Shown: one piece after another, positions 8,337 to 15,502 of the stretch | How positions within the stretch are numbered: position 1 is the stretch's first letter | Layout of the letters: each line of letters begins with the position of its first letter | Origin: Campylobacteraceae bacterium | GTDB lineage: Bacteria; Campylobacterota; Campylobacteria; Campylobacterales; UBA6016 | Direction of reading: 5' to 3' | Assembly (NCBI GenBank): GCA_022758985.1 | Contig: JAEMQC010000064.1 | Span: forward strand, 1-18,699 | DNA length: 18,699 nucleotides | Program-made: the position numbers and the translations under genes | The notes under the pieces: generated by a model | The model's database searches: none | What the model saw: only the letters and a program-made list of their open reading frames with translations | What the model was told of the DNA's origin: nothing

Positions 8337-9619
8337 CTTGCAAGCACACTCTCTTTGTGCGCAAAAAGTCCTTCTACATCGGCGATTACGGCACACTGTC
8401 CGCCGAGTTCCTTTATAGCCTCTTTTGAAAACGATATTATCGAAGACTTCTTCATAAAATGTTCCGTGGAAAGCGGAGAGAAAAACCTAGCGCTCGCCCC
8501 CGTAGGCAATGTATGATTCGGTCCCGCCATATAATCACCTATCGCTTCAGGAGTGTAGTGTCCTAAAAATATCGCTCCTGCATGTTTGATAAAAGGTAGA
8601 AGCTCAAGCGCATTTGTCACGCACACCTCAAGGTGCTCAGGCGCTATGTCATTCATAATATCTATAGCCTCTTTCATATCCTTACACACGACAATGATGC
8701 CGTTGTTGGCTATAGAGACGGAGCTTATTTCACTCCTTGGAAGTTCCTTTAGATACCTCTCTATCTCTTTTGCGCTCTCCTCGGCTATTTTTTCGCTCGT
8801 AGTCACGAGATAAGAGCCTGCAAGTTCGTCGTGTTCCGCCTGAGAGAGCATATCCACCGCAAGCCAAGATGGATTTGCGCTCTCATCAGCCAGTATCCCT
8901 ATCTCGCTAGGTCCGGCTATCATATCGATATTTACATCCCCGAACACCAGCTTTTTGGCGGTCGCCACAAAGATATTGCCCGGTCCCGTAATCACATCCA
9001 CTTTGCCGATGGTTTCAGTGCCGTAAGCCATAGCTGCTATTGCGCTGGCTCCGCCTATTTTGTACATTTTTTTGATACCGCATAGGTGGGCAGCGGCCAT
9101 AAGCAGTGGATTTGGCTCACCGCCAGGAGTAGGCGTACAAACGACTATTTCACCGACCCCTGCCACTATCGCCGGAATCGCATTCATTAGAAGGGAGCTT
9201 GGATATACCGCCTTGCCGCCCGGAATATAAAGCCCTGCTCTATCTACGGGGGTTACTTTTTGACCAAGTATCGTGCCGTTAGCCTCGGTTGTTATCCAGC
9301 TTTTTGGCTTTAGCTCTTTATGGTATGCCGCTATCCTATCGTGCGCCGTGTGCAGCGCCTCTTTTAGTTTTGGCTCAAGAGCATCATAGGCTGCTTTCAT
9401 GTCCGCTTCGTTTACGGCAAGCTCGCCGCCGCTTTTTGGGCTCCAGCCGTCAAACTTTGCCACCGCAGCAATCAAGGCGCTATCTCTATCTTTTTTGACA
9501 TCCGCTATTATAGATTTTACAATCGCTTCGACTTTTTCGCCTTGCGTCTCACCTCTGTGAAGCGTCGCCTCTAGCTGTGTTTTAAAATCTTTATCCGTAG
9601 TTTTTAATATTTTAATCAT
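8321..9619 (-). CDS. hisD: Histidinol dehydrogenase
   Basis: The 432-residue enzyme catalyses the last two steps of histidine synthesis: NAD-dependent four-electron oxidation of L-histidinol to L-histidine through the aldehyde, in the cytoplasm. The active-site residues align with E. coli HisD: zinc ligands Gln260 and His263 in LSQAEHDELAGS, Asp362 in GDYMAGPNH and His421 near the end (LFAHKESV), plus the bases Glu328 and His329 in IAPEHLEV. The glycine-rich segment YIPGGKAVYPSSLLM is at about 131-145. The length is standard. Ribosome binding before the ATG is weak (TTTAAG), but a TATAAT box lies about 34 nt upstream. It is a single gene, not part of a his operon here. Its 3' end is buried in the hairpin shared with hpf. 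Confidence 0.97.
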   Translation of the reverse strand: MIKILKTTDKDFKTQLEATLHRGETQGEKVEAIVKSIIADVKKDRDSALIAAVAKFDGWSPKSGGELAVNEADMKAAYDALEPKLKEALHTAHDRIAAYHKELKPKSWITTEANGTILGQKVTPVDRAGLYIPGGKAVYPSSLLMNAIPAIVAGVGEIVVCTPTPGGEPNPLLMAAAHLCGIKKMYKIGGASAIAAMAYGTETIGKVDVITGPGNIFVATAKKLVFGDVNIDMIAGPSEIGILADESANPSWLAVDMLSQAEHDELAGSYLVTTSEKIAEESAKEIERYLKELPRSEISSVSIANNGIIVVCKDMKEAIDIMNDIAPEHLEVCVTNALELLPFIKHAGAIFLGHYTPEAIGDYMAGPNHTLPTGASARFFSPLSTEHFMKKSSIISFSKEAIKELGGQCAVIADVEGLFAHKESVLARVNAK

Positions 9620-9652
9620 CTTAAATTGCTCTAAATGTTTAATTTTTGTGGA

Positions 9653-9681
9653 ATTATAGCGTAAAAGTAGAAAGTAGAAAA
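9653..9681 (-). promoter_or_regulatory. Putative hisD promoter
   Basis: On the minus strand GCTATAAT gives a consensus -10 box (TATAAT at 9653-9658). The upstream segment is T-rich (CTTTTTCTACTTTCTACTTTT) with only a weak -35-like TTTTCT at 9676-9681. The upstream part abuts the T-tract of the fba terminator, so one short stretch ends fba and starts hisD. Confidence 0.5.
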
Positions 9682-9698
9682 AGCCCCGAAGGGGGCTT
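9678..9698 (-). terminator. Intrinsic terminator of fba
   Basis: On the minus strand AAGCCCC and GGGGCTT form a 7-bp GC-rich stem with a CTTC loop (plus-strand arms 9681-9687 and 9692-9698), and the transcript then reads five U in all (9682-9678). It begins 8 nt after the fba stop codon. The plus strand also has a T-run after the stem (9702-9707), but no + gene runs into it. Confidence 0.85.
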
Positions 9699-9705
9699 AA
9701 GTTTT

Positions 9706-10782
9706 TTAGTTTCGTTCTATGCAGTTTAGGTCGGCAAAAGCTTGTTTAAGTCTTTCGACCATACTTTTTTGACCCTCTCTGATTAAGACACGCGGATCGT
9801 AATATTTTTTGTTCGGTTTTTCAGGACCCTCAGGGTTGCCTATCTGAGCTTGTAGGTAATCGTGATTTTTAGCTTCATAAGTTCTTATGCCATCCCAAAA
9901 TGCCCACTGCGTATCGGTGTCGATATTCATTTTGATTACGCCGTAGCTAATGGCATCTTTGATGTCTTTTGGGTCTGAGCCGCTACCGCCGTGAAATACG
10001 AAGTTTACAGGTTTTGCACCTAGTCCTCTTTTTTGGCTGATATATTTTTGAGAGTTATCAAGTATCACAGGGCTTAGTTTGACGTTACCAGGCGCATATA
10101 CGCCGTGTACATTCCCAAACGACGCCGCAATAGTGAAGTTCGGGCTTATCGCAGAGAGTCTCTCATATGCATAATCAACATCTTCCGGCTGAGTATAGAG
10201 CTTTGAGTTATCGATATTCGTATTATCTACGCCGTCTTCTTCACCGCCTGTACAGCCAAGCTCGATTTCTAGCGTCATGCCCATTTTGGACATACGAGTT
10301 AGGTATTTTTCGCAGATTTCAATATTTTCATGCAAAGGCTCTTCGGATAGGTCAAGCATGTGAGATGAAAATAGCGGCTTGCCGTGCTGTGCAAAATACT
10401 TTTCACTAGCATCGAGAAGTCCATCTATCCAAGGCAGAAGTTTTTTTGCAGCGTGGTCAGTGTGTATGATTACTGGCACACCGTACGCCTCAGCAACATT
10501 ATGAATATGCAAAGCGCCCGATATTGAGCCCAAAATTGCGGCTTTTTCGTTTTCGTTTTTTAGCCCCTTGCCAGCAATAAAAATAGCGCCGCCGTTGCTA
10601 AACTGTACGATTACCGGAGATTTAACAGCCGCAGCCGCCTCTAACACGGCATTTATACTATCCGTACCTACGCAGTTTACGGCAGGTATCGCAAATCCGT
10701 TCTCTTTTGCGTGGTTAAACAACTTTGTTACGTCGTCACCGGTCACAACACCCGGTTTTACAATATCAAGAACTTTTGCCAT
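9706..10782 (-). CDS. fba: Class II fructose-bisphosphate aldolase
   Basis: The 358-residue enzyme reversibly splits fructose 1,6-bisphosphate into dihydroxyacetone phosphate and glyceraldehyde 3-phosphate; in many Campylobacterota it is thought to serve mainly gluconeogenesis. It belongs to the E. coli FbaA type by length and residues: His110 with Asp109 in HTDH, His226 in FGNVHGVYAPGN and His264 in FVFHGGSGSD are the zinc ligands and catalytic acid, and Asn286 lies in KMNIDTD. The signature GCTGGEEDGVDN (about 176-187) is intact. The start is 12 nt after the stop of the upstream isomerase gene, and its ribosome binding site AGGAGA overlaps that stop codon, so the two are coupled. An intrinsic terminator follows. 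Confidence 0.97.
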   Translation of the reverse strand: MAKVLDIVKPGVVTGDDVTKLFNHAKENGFAIPAVNCVGTDSINAVLEAAAAVKSPVIVQFSNGGAIFIAGKGLKNENEKAAILGSISGALHIHNVAEAYGVPVIIHTDHAAKKLLPWIDGLLDASEKYFAQHGKPLFSSHMLDLSEEPLHENIEICEKYLTRMSKMGMTLEIELGCTGGEEDGVDNTNIDNSKLYTQPEDVDYAYERLSAISPNFTIAASFGNVHGVYAPGNVKLSPVILDNSQKYISQKRGLGAKPVNFVFHGGSGSDPKDIKDAISYGVIKMNIDTDTQWAFWDGIRTYEAKNHDYLQAQIGNPEGPEKPNKKYYDPRVLIREGQKSMVERLKQAFADLNCIERN

Positions 10783-10794
10783 CTAGTCTATCTC

Positions 10795-11619
10795 CTACTT
10801 TTTGATTTCGACTTTTGCTTTTTCTCTTAGAGACTTACCTTTTTCGGCAACGATCTCTTTGAATTTATCTACTTTTAGAACTTGCTTGATCTGCTCTTTT
10901 GCGTTTTCAAAAGATACTTTGCCGGCAGGTTTTTGGTCAACAAGAAATATTAGGTGATATCCAAACTGTGTTTTAACAGGTTTTTTGCTCATCTCCCCTT
11001 TTTTTAGGGCTTTTGCCGCAACATAGAACTCTTTTACCATTCTCCCCTCAGCAAACCATCCAAGTTTTCCGCCGTTATCTTTTGTGCCGTCTATAGAGTA
11101 TTTGGCGGCTGCAGCGGCAAACGCATCCTCAAGTTTATCTTTAGGCGCCGATTGAAGCTCTTTTAGTATTTTGTTAGCCTCGGCTTCCGTTTTTACGATT
11201 ATATGTCTTGCGTTTAGAAGTTCAGGTTGTTTGAATTTATCGCCGTTTGCTTCGTAGAATTTTTTTGCTTCCTCGTCGGACACAGTCACCTTGTCAAACT
11301 GCTTTTTCATCCAGACTTCAAAAGTCAGCTCTTTGCTAACTCTCTCAAGCTCTTTTTTGTACTCTTCGGTAGATTGTATCCCCTCCTTTATGGCCTCTTC
11401 CATCAAGAGCTGCTTCTCAATCATCTGTTGAATTACTTTTTCTTTTACCTCTTTTGAAAGTGCGTTATAGTCCACGTTTGCTTCTGGTATCGTTCTTAAA
11501 AAAGCGTTAACGTCATCGGTAGTTATATTTTTATCGTTTACCGTAGCAACAACGTCCGCAGCAAATGCGCTAGTACCAATGGCAATTGCGGCTGAGAGAG
11601 AGATAAGAAACTTTTTCAT
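10795..11619 (-). CDS. peb4: PEB4/Cbf2-like periplasmic peptidyl-prolyl isomerase (SurA/PpiC family)
   Basis: The 274-residue protein has a clear Sec signal peptide (MKKFLISLSAAIAIGTSAFA, cleavage after residue 20 or so), a SurA-like helical chaperone region (about 25-128), a parvulin rotamase domain (about 131-232, with NARHIIVKTEAEANKIL, KDNGGKLGWFAEGRM and FGYHLIF) and a C-terminal helix. It probably folds outer-membrane proteins in the periplasm. In Campylobacter jejuni the homologue PEB4 is a major antigen encoded next to fba, as here. I chose the ATG at 11619 because AAGGA lies 9 nt upstream and the signal peptide starts there. A longer reading frame from 11667 would put 16 polar residues before the signal peptide. 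Confidence 0.9.
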   Translation of the reverse strand: MKKFLISLSAAIAIGTSAFAADVVATVNDKNITTDDVNAFLRTIPEANVDYNALSKEVKEKVIQQMIEKQLLMEEAIKEGIQSTEEYKKELERVSKELTFEVWMKKQFDKVTVSDEEAKKFYEANGDKFKQPELLNARHIIVKTEAEANKILKELQSAPKDKLEDAFAAAAAKYSIDGTKDNGGKLGWFAEGRMVKEFYVAAKALKKGEMSKKPVKTQFGYHLIFLVDQKPAGKVSFENAKEQIKQVLKVDKFKEIVAEKGKSLREKAKVEIKK

Positions 11620-11649
11620 AAATCGAAATCCTTTTGTTTTTTTGTTGGC

Positions 11650-11655
11650 AGTATA
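11650..11655 (-). promoter_or_regulatory. Putative -10 box of the peb4-fba operon
   Basis: TATACT on the minus strand (11650-11655) would give a leader of roughly 25 nt before the peb4 start. No clear -35 box is seen, as is usual in this phylum. A second AT-rich candidate lies farther upstream near 11695. Confidence 0.35.
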
Positions 11656-11769
11656 TAAGTCTTTCAAGACGAATCTGTTTCATCTTCACACAAAATATAC
11701 CCCAATTTGTAAAAATTATACAGCATACTTTATAAATAAGCCACCCAAAATAACGCCTTTCGCACTTAG

Positions 11770-11791
11770 TTTAAACCCGTTTAAATATAAT
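11770..11791 (+). promoter_or_regulatory. Promoter of the csd6-csd4-bcp operon with operator-like inverted repeat
   Basis: A consensus TATAAT (11786-11791) lies about 41 nt before the csd6 start codon. Directly upstream and touching it is a perfect inverted repeat, TTTAAAC (11770-11776) and GTTTAAA (11779-11785) with a 2-nt centre. It occupies the spacer of the promoter and could bind a dimeric regulator, although AT-rich palindromes also occur by chance. The rest of the 213-nt divergent region (11620-11832) is AT-rich and shows no open frame or hairpin of note. Confidence 0.45.
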
Positions 11792-11832
11792 TTCGGTTTT
11801 GAAATTTGTCTTAAGATGGAGCAACCACCCTT

Positions 11833-12798
11833 ATGCTAAAAAAAGCATTGCTTGCGGCATGTGTATTTTCGATTACGCTATCCGCTTCGGATATTATAGA
11901 GGTTTATAGAAAAAAGGGCGTGGACGCCGCCATATCGGAGATAGAAAGAGAGCTCGCCACAAAAGAGTATTGGCAAGCGTATCTAAAAAACCACGATACC
12001 TCACTTGGTTTTTACGAAACGGACAAATATATACTCATAACAGATAAATCCAAACCCGAGATAGCTTTTTATACGTACAAAGACCACAAGCTGACCCTTG
12101 TTAACAAGTCAGCAGCTATAGTCGGCGGCTCAAAAGGCGACAAAATCAAGCAGGGTGACTTCAAAACTCCTACCGGCTCATACGACTTTGTAAACAAACT
12201 AGGAAAACTAAATACTTTTTACGGCCCTTTTGCATATGCAACAGACTATCCAAACCTATACGACGTAGTTAACAAAAAAGGCGGTAACGGTATCTGGCTA
12301 CACGGTATGCCCCTCGATGGCAACAGGACGCCGTCAACCAGAGGATGCGTAGTAGTAAACAACGACTACCTAGTAAATCTAGATAAAAAAATTACATATC
12401 AAAAAACGGTGCTTATTATCGACGACAAACCTCTACCCAAAACATCAAAAGACGACGTAGCGACGATACTAGCTTCAATGTTTCAATGGAAAAAAGCTTG
12501 GGAAAGAAACGACCTAAAGAGCTATCTGGATTTTTATGATGAAAAATTCAGAAGATTTGACGGAATGGAGAAGAAGGCGTTTAGTACCTACAAGCAGAGA
12601 ATTTTTAGCAAAAACGAACCTAAAAAGATAGTTTTTAGAGAGTTCGAGGTAACGCCAAATCCGACAAGTACTGGCGAAAAAATATTCAAAGTCAAATTCT
12701 ATGAGGAGTATTGGGCTCCGTCGTTCAAGTTTAACGGCGTAAAAGATCTATTCGTCAAAGTGGAAAACGGAAAAATGACGATAATGGCGGAAAGGTAA
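11833..12798 (+). CDS. csd6: Csd6/Pgp2-like L,D-carboxypeptidase (YkuD fold)
   Basis: The 321-residue protein is predicted to trim peptidoglycan stem tetrapeptides to tripeptides in the periplasm, as Csd6 does in Helicobacter pylori and Pgp2 in C. jejuni. An N-terminal signal peptide (about 1-18) is followed by a helical region, a YkuD (L,D-transpeptidase) domain at about 63-195 and an NTF2-like C-terminal domain (about 205-321). The catalytic His157 in WLHGMPLDG and Cys172 in STRGCVVVNN are present, along with Arg170 and Gly171. The STRGC version and the NTF2-like tail point to Csd6 rather than an ordinary L,D-transpeptidase. The ribosome binding site GGAG is 11 nt before the ATG. The next gene starts 4 nt after the stop. 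Confidence 0.88.
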   Translation: MLKKALLAACVFSITLSASDIIEVYRKKGVDAAISEIERELATKEYWQAYLKNHDTSLGFYETDKYILITDKSKPEIAFYTYKDHKLTLVNKSAAIVGGSKGDKIKQGDFKTPTGSYDFVNKLGKLNTFYGPFAYATDYPNLYDVVNKKGGNGIWLHGMPLDGNRTPSTRGCVVVNNDYLVNLDKKITYQKTVLIIDDKPLPKTSKDDVATILASMFQWKKAWERNDLKSYLDFYDEKFRRFDGMEKKAFSTYKQRIFSKNEPKKIVFREFEVTPNPTSTGEKIFKVKFYEEYWAPSFKFNGVKDLFVKVENGKMTIMAER

Positions 12799-12802
12799 TC
12801 TT

Positions 12803-14089
12803 TTGAAAAAACTGCTTATTGCGGCTCTTACCGCACTCTCTTTGAATGCCGCAAACCTACACTTTAGCCTACACAAAATGGAAACCGGCAAAGGCGATAC
12901 GCTCTTTATCATAGGCGGCATACACGGAAATGAGCCAGGCGGTTATTTTGCACCGATGCTTTTTTTGTCGCACTATAAAATAACCGAGGGCAACGTCTGG
13001 GTAGTACCCAACCTCAACTTTGACAGCATTTTGCAAAATCAGCGCGGCATCTACGGCGACATGAATAGAAAGTTTGCCGTCATAAAAAAAGACGACAAAG
13101 ACAAAGAGATAGTCGACGATATAAAAAAACTGATGCTGGATCCAAAAGTTAGTCTTATCCTAAATCTGCATGACGGACACGGATTTTATAGACCTATTCC
13201 AAAAAACGACCTATTTAATCCAAAGGCATGGGGACAAGCCTTTATTATAGACCAGCAGGCGCTTGCAGGTACGAAATACGGCAATCTAGCCGAAATTGCA
13301 TCTAAAGTAGCCAAAAAGAACAACATAGTTTTGCAAGAAGACGTACACGAGTTTAACGTCAAAAACACCCAGACAAAAGATGAAGACGAAGCGATGAGGC
13401 AGAGCCTGACCTATTTCGCTATCCAAAACAAAAAACCGGCGATGGCAGTAGAAACAAGCAAAAATATATCTGACTTGCCGACAAAAGTCTTATACCAATT
13501 AAAAAGTTTCGAAGAGTTTATGCAACTTATGAATATAAAATATAAAAGAGACTTCGAACTAAACCTCAAAAACGTAACAGCACTTTTGAAAGAGTACGGG
13601 GAGCTCGAAATACCACCGCACAAAATCAAGCTTCCGCTAAGCGACTTGAAGCCTTCCATTGGATACTTCCCCATTGATGCGAAAGGCTTAGTATATAAAA
13701 GCCAAAATCCGTTAGTAGCCGTAATAAAAAGCAAATCTGGATACGATGTCTACAACGGCAATATCAAAGTTTCTTCGCTCTCGACCCAGAGCTACACGTT
13801 TGACGACTCGCTAAAAGAGGTTGAAGCGGTATCCGACGGGAAACTCCAAAAGGTAGCCATAGGCTCGTATCTAAACGTCAAAAATAGCTTCAAAATAAAC
13901 GTACCGAGCGACTATAGGCTCAATATAATCGGCTTTAGCAAAAAAGGAGCGGAAAATGAAAGCGGTATAGAAGTTGCAAAATCCGAATTCGATAAAAATT
14001 ACTCGCTGGACAAATCCGCAAAAATCTATAGGGCCGAAATATACAAAGGCAAAAGTTTTTGTGGTATGGTAGTTGTAAAATTTGACTAA
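12803..14089 (+). CDS. csd4: Csd4/Pgp1-like M14 peptidoglycan D,L-carboxypeptidase
   Basis: The 428-residue protein is predicted to remove the terminal meso-diaminopimelate from stem tripeptides, leaving dipeptides, in the periplasm. A signal peptide (1 to about 16) leads into an M14 zinc peptidase domain (to about 240), followed by two beta-rich C-terminal domains as in Csd4. Zinc ligands His41 and Glu44 (GGIHGNEPGGY) and His123 (LNLHDGHGFYRP), and catalytic Glu217 (AMAVETSKN), align with H. pylori Csd4 at a constant offset of five. As I recall, H. pylori uses an unusual glutamine where His41 stands. The start is TTG at 12803, supported by AAAGG 7 nt upstream; the first ATG in frame (codon 26) would delete the signal peptide. 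It is in an operon with the csd6-like gene and bcp. Confidence 0.88.
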   Translation: MKKLLIAALTALSLNAANLHFSLHKMETGKGDTLFIIGGIHGNEPGGYFAPMLFLSHYKITEGNVWVVPNLNFDSILQNQRGIYGDMNRKFAVIKKDDKDKEIVDDIKKLMLDPKVSLILNLHDGHGFYRPIPKNDLFNPKAWGQAFIIDQQALAGTKYGNLAEIASKVAKKNNIVLQEDVHEFNVKNTQTKDEDEAMRQSLTYFAIQNKKPAMAVETSKNISDLPTKVLYQLKSFEEFMQLMNIKYKRDFELNLKNVTALLKEYGELEIPPHKIKLPLSDLKPSIGYFPIDAKGLVYKSQNPLVAVIKSKSGYDVYNGNIKVSSLSTQSYTFDDSLKEVEAVSDGKLQKVAIGSYLNVKNSFKINVPSDYRLNIIGFSKKGAENESGIEVAKSEFDKNYSLDKSAKIYRAEIYKGKSFCGMVVVKFD

Positions 14090-14098
14090 GGAGAACAC

Positions 14099-14563
14099 AT
14101 GCAAATAGGAACAAAAGCCCCGGAATTTTGCCTCAAAAACCAAGACGGAAACGAAGTCTGCTCAAGAGATTTCAAGGGCAAATGGATGGTTATCTATTTT
14201 TATCCAAAAGACGACACTCCCGGATGCACAACAGAGGCTTGTGAATTTACGGCTGAGTTCCCAAACTTTCTGGATATGAACGCCGTTATTCTTGGCGTTA
14301 GCGCCGACAGCGTCGAAAAACATAAAAAATTTGCAGACAAACATTCCCTCGGAATTACGCTACTGTCGGATCCTGAACACAAGGTGATAGAGAGCTACGG
14401 CGCATGGAGAGAGAAAAACATGTGTGGCAAAAAATATATGGGAATAGTACGCTCCACGGTACTCGTAAATCCAAAAGGCGAAGTGGCGTTTTACTGGGAT
14501 AACGTAAAAGCAAAAGGACACGCCCAAAAAGTAAAAGAGCAGATAGCAAAACTTCAAAAATAA
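14099..14563 (+). CDS. bcp: Thiol peroxidase Bcp (peroxiredoxin Q family)
   Basis: The 154-residue peroxiredoxin reduces hydrogen peroxide and organic hydroperoxides in the cytoplasm with electrons from thioredoxin. The active-site segment YPKDDTPGCTTEACEFT contains the peroxidatic Cys43 and a resolving Cys48 five residues later, the spacing of E. coli Bcp. Three more cysteines (11, 21 and one at about 108) are unexplained. AAGGAGA lies across the stop codon of csd4, 9 nt ahead, so the gene is co-transcribed with the peptidoglycan enzymes. No T-tract terminator follows, and transcripts may run on into the rpsB leader. The functional link to the two upstream genes is not obvious. Confidence 0.95.
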   Translation: MQIGTKAPEFCLKNQDGNEVCSRDFKGKWMVIYFYPKDDTPGCTTEACEFTAEFPNFLDMNAVILGVSADSVEKHKKFADKHSLGITLLSDPEHKVIESYGAWREKNMCGKKYMGIVRSTVLVNPKGEVAFYWDNVKAKGHAQKVKEQIAKLQK

Positions 14564-14581
14564 TCTTCAGCAAAAAAGAGA

Positions 14582-14587
14582 TAAAAT
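14582..14587 (+). promoter_or_regulatory. Putative rpsB-tsf promoter (-10 box)
   Basis: TAAAAT preceded by an A-rich stretch (AAAAAAGAGA) lies 19 nt after the bcp stop. It would start a leader RNA of roughly 125-130 nt ahead of rpsB that includes all the hairpins described for the leader. Confidence 0.4.
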
Positions 14588-14590
14588 TTG

Positions 14591-14680
14591 GCCCTCGTTT
14601 TACGAGAGGGCTATCCACATCCCACACGCAAGAGTCCTTGAAAAGGTTGCGAGAGAGAGTCTCGTTGATGCTTGCGGAGG
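14591..14680 (+). promoter_or_regulatory. Structured rpsB leader, candidate S2 autoregulatory element
   Basis: The leader holds three local hairpins: GCCCTC/GAGGGC (14591-14596, 14606-14611); CGCAA/TTGCG (14627-14631, 14647-14651) stacked on CCTT/AAGG (14636-14639, 14643-14646) with a GAGT bulge; and CGAGA/TCTCG (14650-14654, 14660-14664). CGCAAG (14627-14632) can instead pair with CTTGCG (14671-14676) and enclose the last two, so two folds compete. A GGAGG at 14676-14680 has no start codon at the right distance. In many bacteria S2 represses rpsB-tsf by binding such a leader; whether this fold does so is inference. Confidence 0.5.
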
Positions 14681-14722
14681 AACAAACCAACATTTTATTT
14701 TTATGCAAGGAGCATTCACAAC

Positions 14723-15502
14723 ATGGTTACAATGAAAGATCTACTAGAGTGTGGCGTACACTTCGGTCACCAAACAAGAAGATGGAACCCGAAAATGAAA
14801 AAATTCATATTCGGCGTTAGAAAAAACATCCATATTATCGACCTACAAAAAACGCTAAGATATTTCAAATACACTTACAATGTCGTTAGAGACGCTGCCG
14901 CAGAGGGCAAAACTATTCTTTTCGTCGGCACAAAAAAACAAGCTAGCAACATGATAAAAGAGCACGCCACAAGAGCAAACTGCCCATATGTAAACTACAG
15001 ATGGCTAGGCGGCATGCTAACAAACTTCAAAACTGTTAGACAATCAATCAGAAAACTAGAAATTATCGAGGATATGATCAAATCAGGTCAAATCAACCTT
15101 CTTACAAAAAAAGAAGCCCTTATCCTTAACAGAAAAAAAGAGAAACTTGAAAACTATATCGGCGGTATCAGACACATGAAATCTGCGCCTGATATGATTT
15201 TCGTACTTGATGCACAAAAAGAAAAAATCGCTGTTCAAGAGGCAAACAGACTAAGAATTCCCGTTGTTGCGCCACTTGATACAAACTGTGATCCAGACCT
15301 AATCACCTACCCAATCCCAGGCAACGACGACGCTATCAGAGCAATCGAACTATTCTGCAAAGAGATGGCTGATGCAATAATCGAAGGCAGAAGCTCAAAC
15401 GAAAAAGTGGAAGAAGCTGTAGAAGAAGTAACTGAAGCTGAAGTTGCAGAAGTGGTTGCAGAAGTTAAGGAAGAAGCAAAAGCCCAAGAAGGAGAAGAGT
15501 AA
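14723..15502 (+). CDS. rpsB: 30S ribosomal protein S2
   Basis: The 259-residue protein is a late-assembling component of the small subunit and helps dock S1. Family hallmarks are plain: LLECGVHFGHQTRRWNPKM at residues 7-25, YRWLGGMLTNFKTVRQSI and APDMIFVLDAQKEKIAVQEA. I chose the ATG at 14723 because AAGGAG lies 10 nt upstream and homologues begin at this methionine; a longer frame from TTG 14672 would add 17 residues and run over the ribosome binding site. Residues 226-259 form an acidic tail rich in Glu, Val and Ala that E. coli S2 lacks. The stop codon overlaps the tsf start by 1 nt (TAATG). Confidence 0.97.
   Translation: MVTMKDLLECGVHFGHQTRRWNPKMKKFIFGVRKNIHIIDLQKTLRYFKYTYNVVRDAAAEGKTILFVGTKKQASNMIKEHATRANCPYVNYRWLGGMLTNFKTVRQSIRKLEIIEDMIKSGQINLLTKKEALILNRKKEKLENYIGGIRHMKSAPDMIFVLDAQKEKIAVQEANRLRIPVVAPLDTNCDPDLITYPIPGNDDAIRAIELFCKEMADAIIEGRSSNEKVEEAVEEVTEAEVAEVVAEVKEEAKAQEGEE

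Noticed and set aside
11620..11667. Extended N-terminus of the PEB4-like protein from 11667
   Set aside because: It would put 16 polar residues before a textbook signal peptide; AAGGA supports the start at 11619.
11848..11862. Lipobox-like LAAC at residues 7-10 of the Csd6 homologue
   Set aside because: Cys10 is too near the N-terminus for a lipoprotein signal; an ordinary signal peptide with later cleavage fits better.
14591..14611. GCCCTC/GAGGGC hairpin as the bcp terminator
   Set aside because: No T-run follows it (CTATCCACATCC), and the probable rpsB -10 box lies just upstream, so it fits better as the first leader hairpin.
14672..14722. Extended rpsB start at TTG 14672
   Set aside because: It would cover the leader and the AAGGAG that serves the ATG at 14723; the extra residues do not resemble S2.
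14638..14820. 60-codon + frame overlapping the rpsB leader and start
   Set aside because: It overlaps the structured leader and conserved S2 codons in another frame and has no supporting signals.
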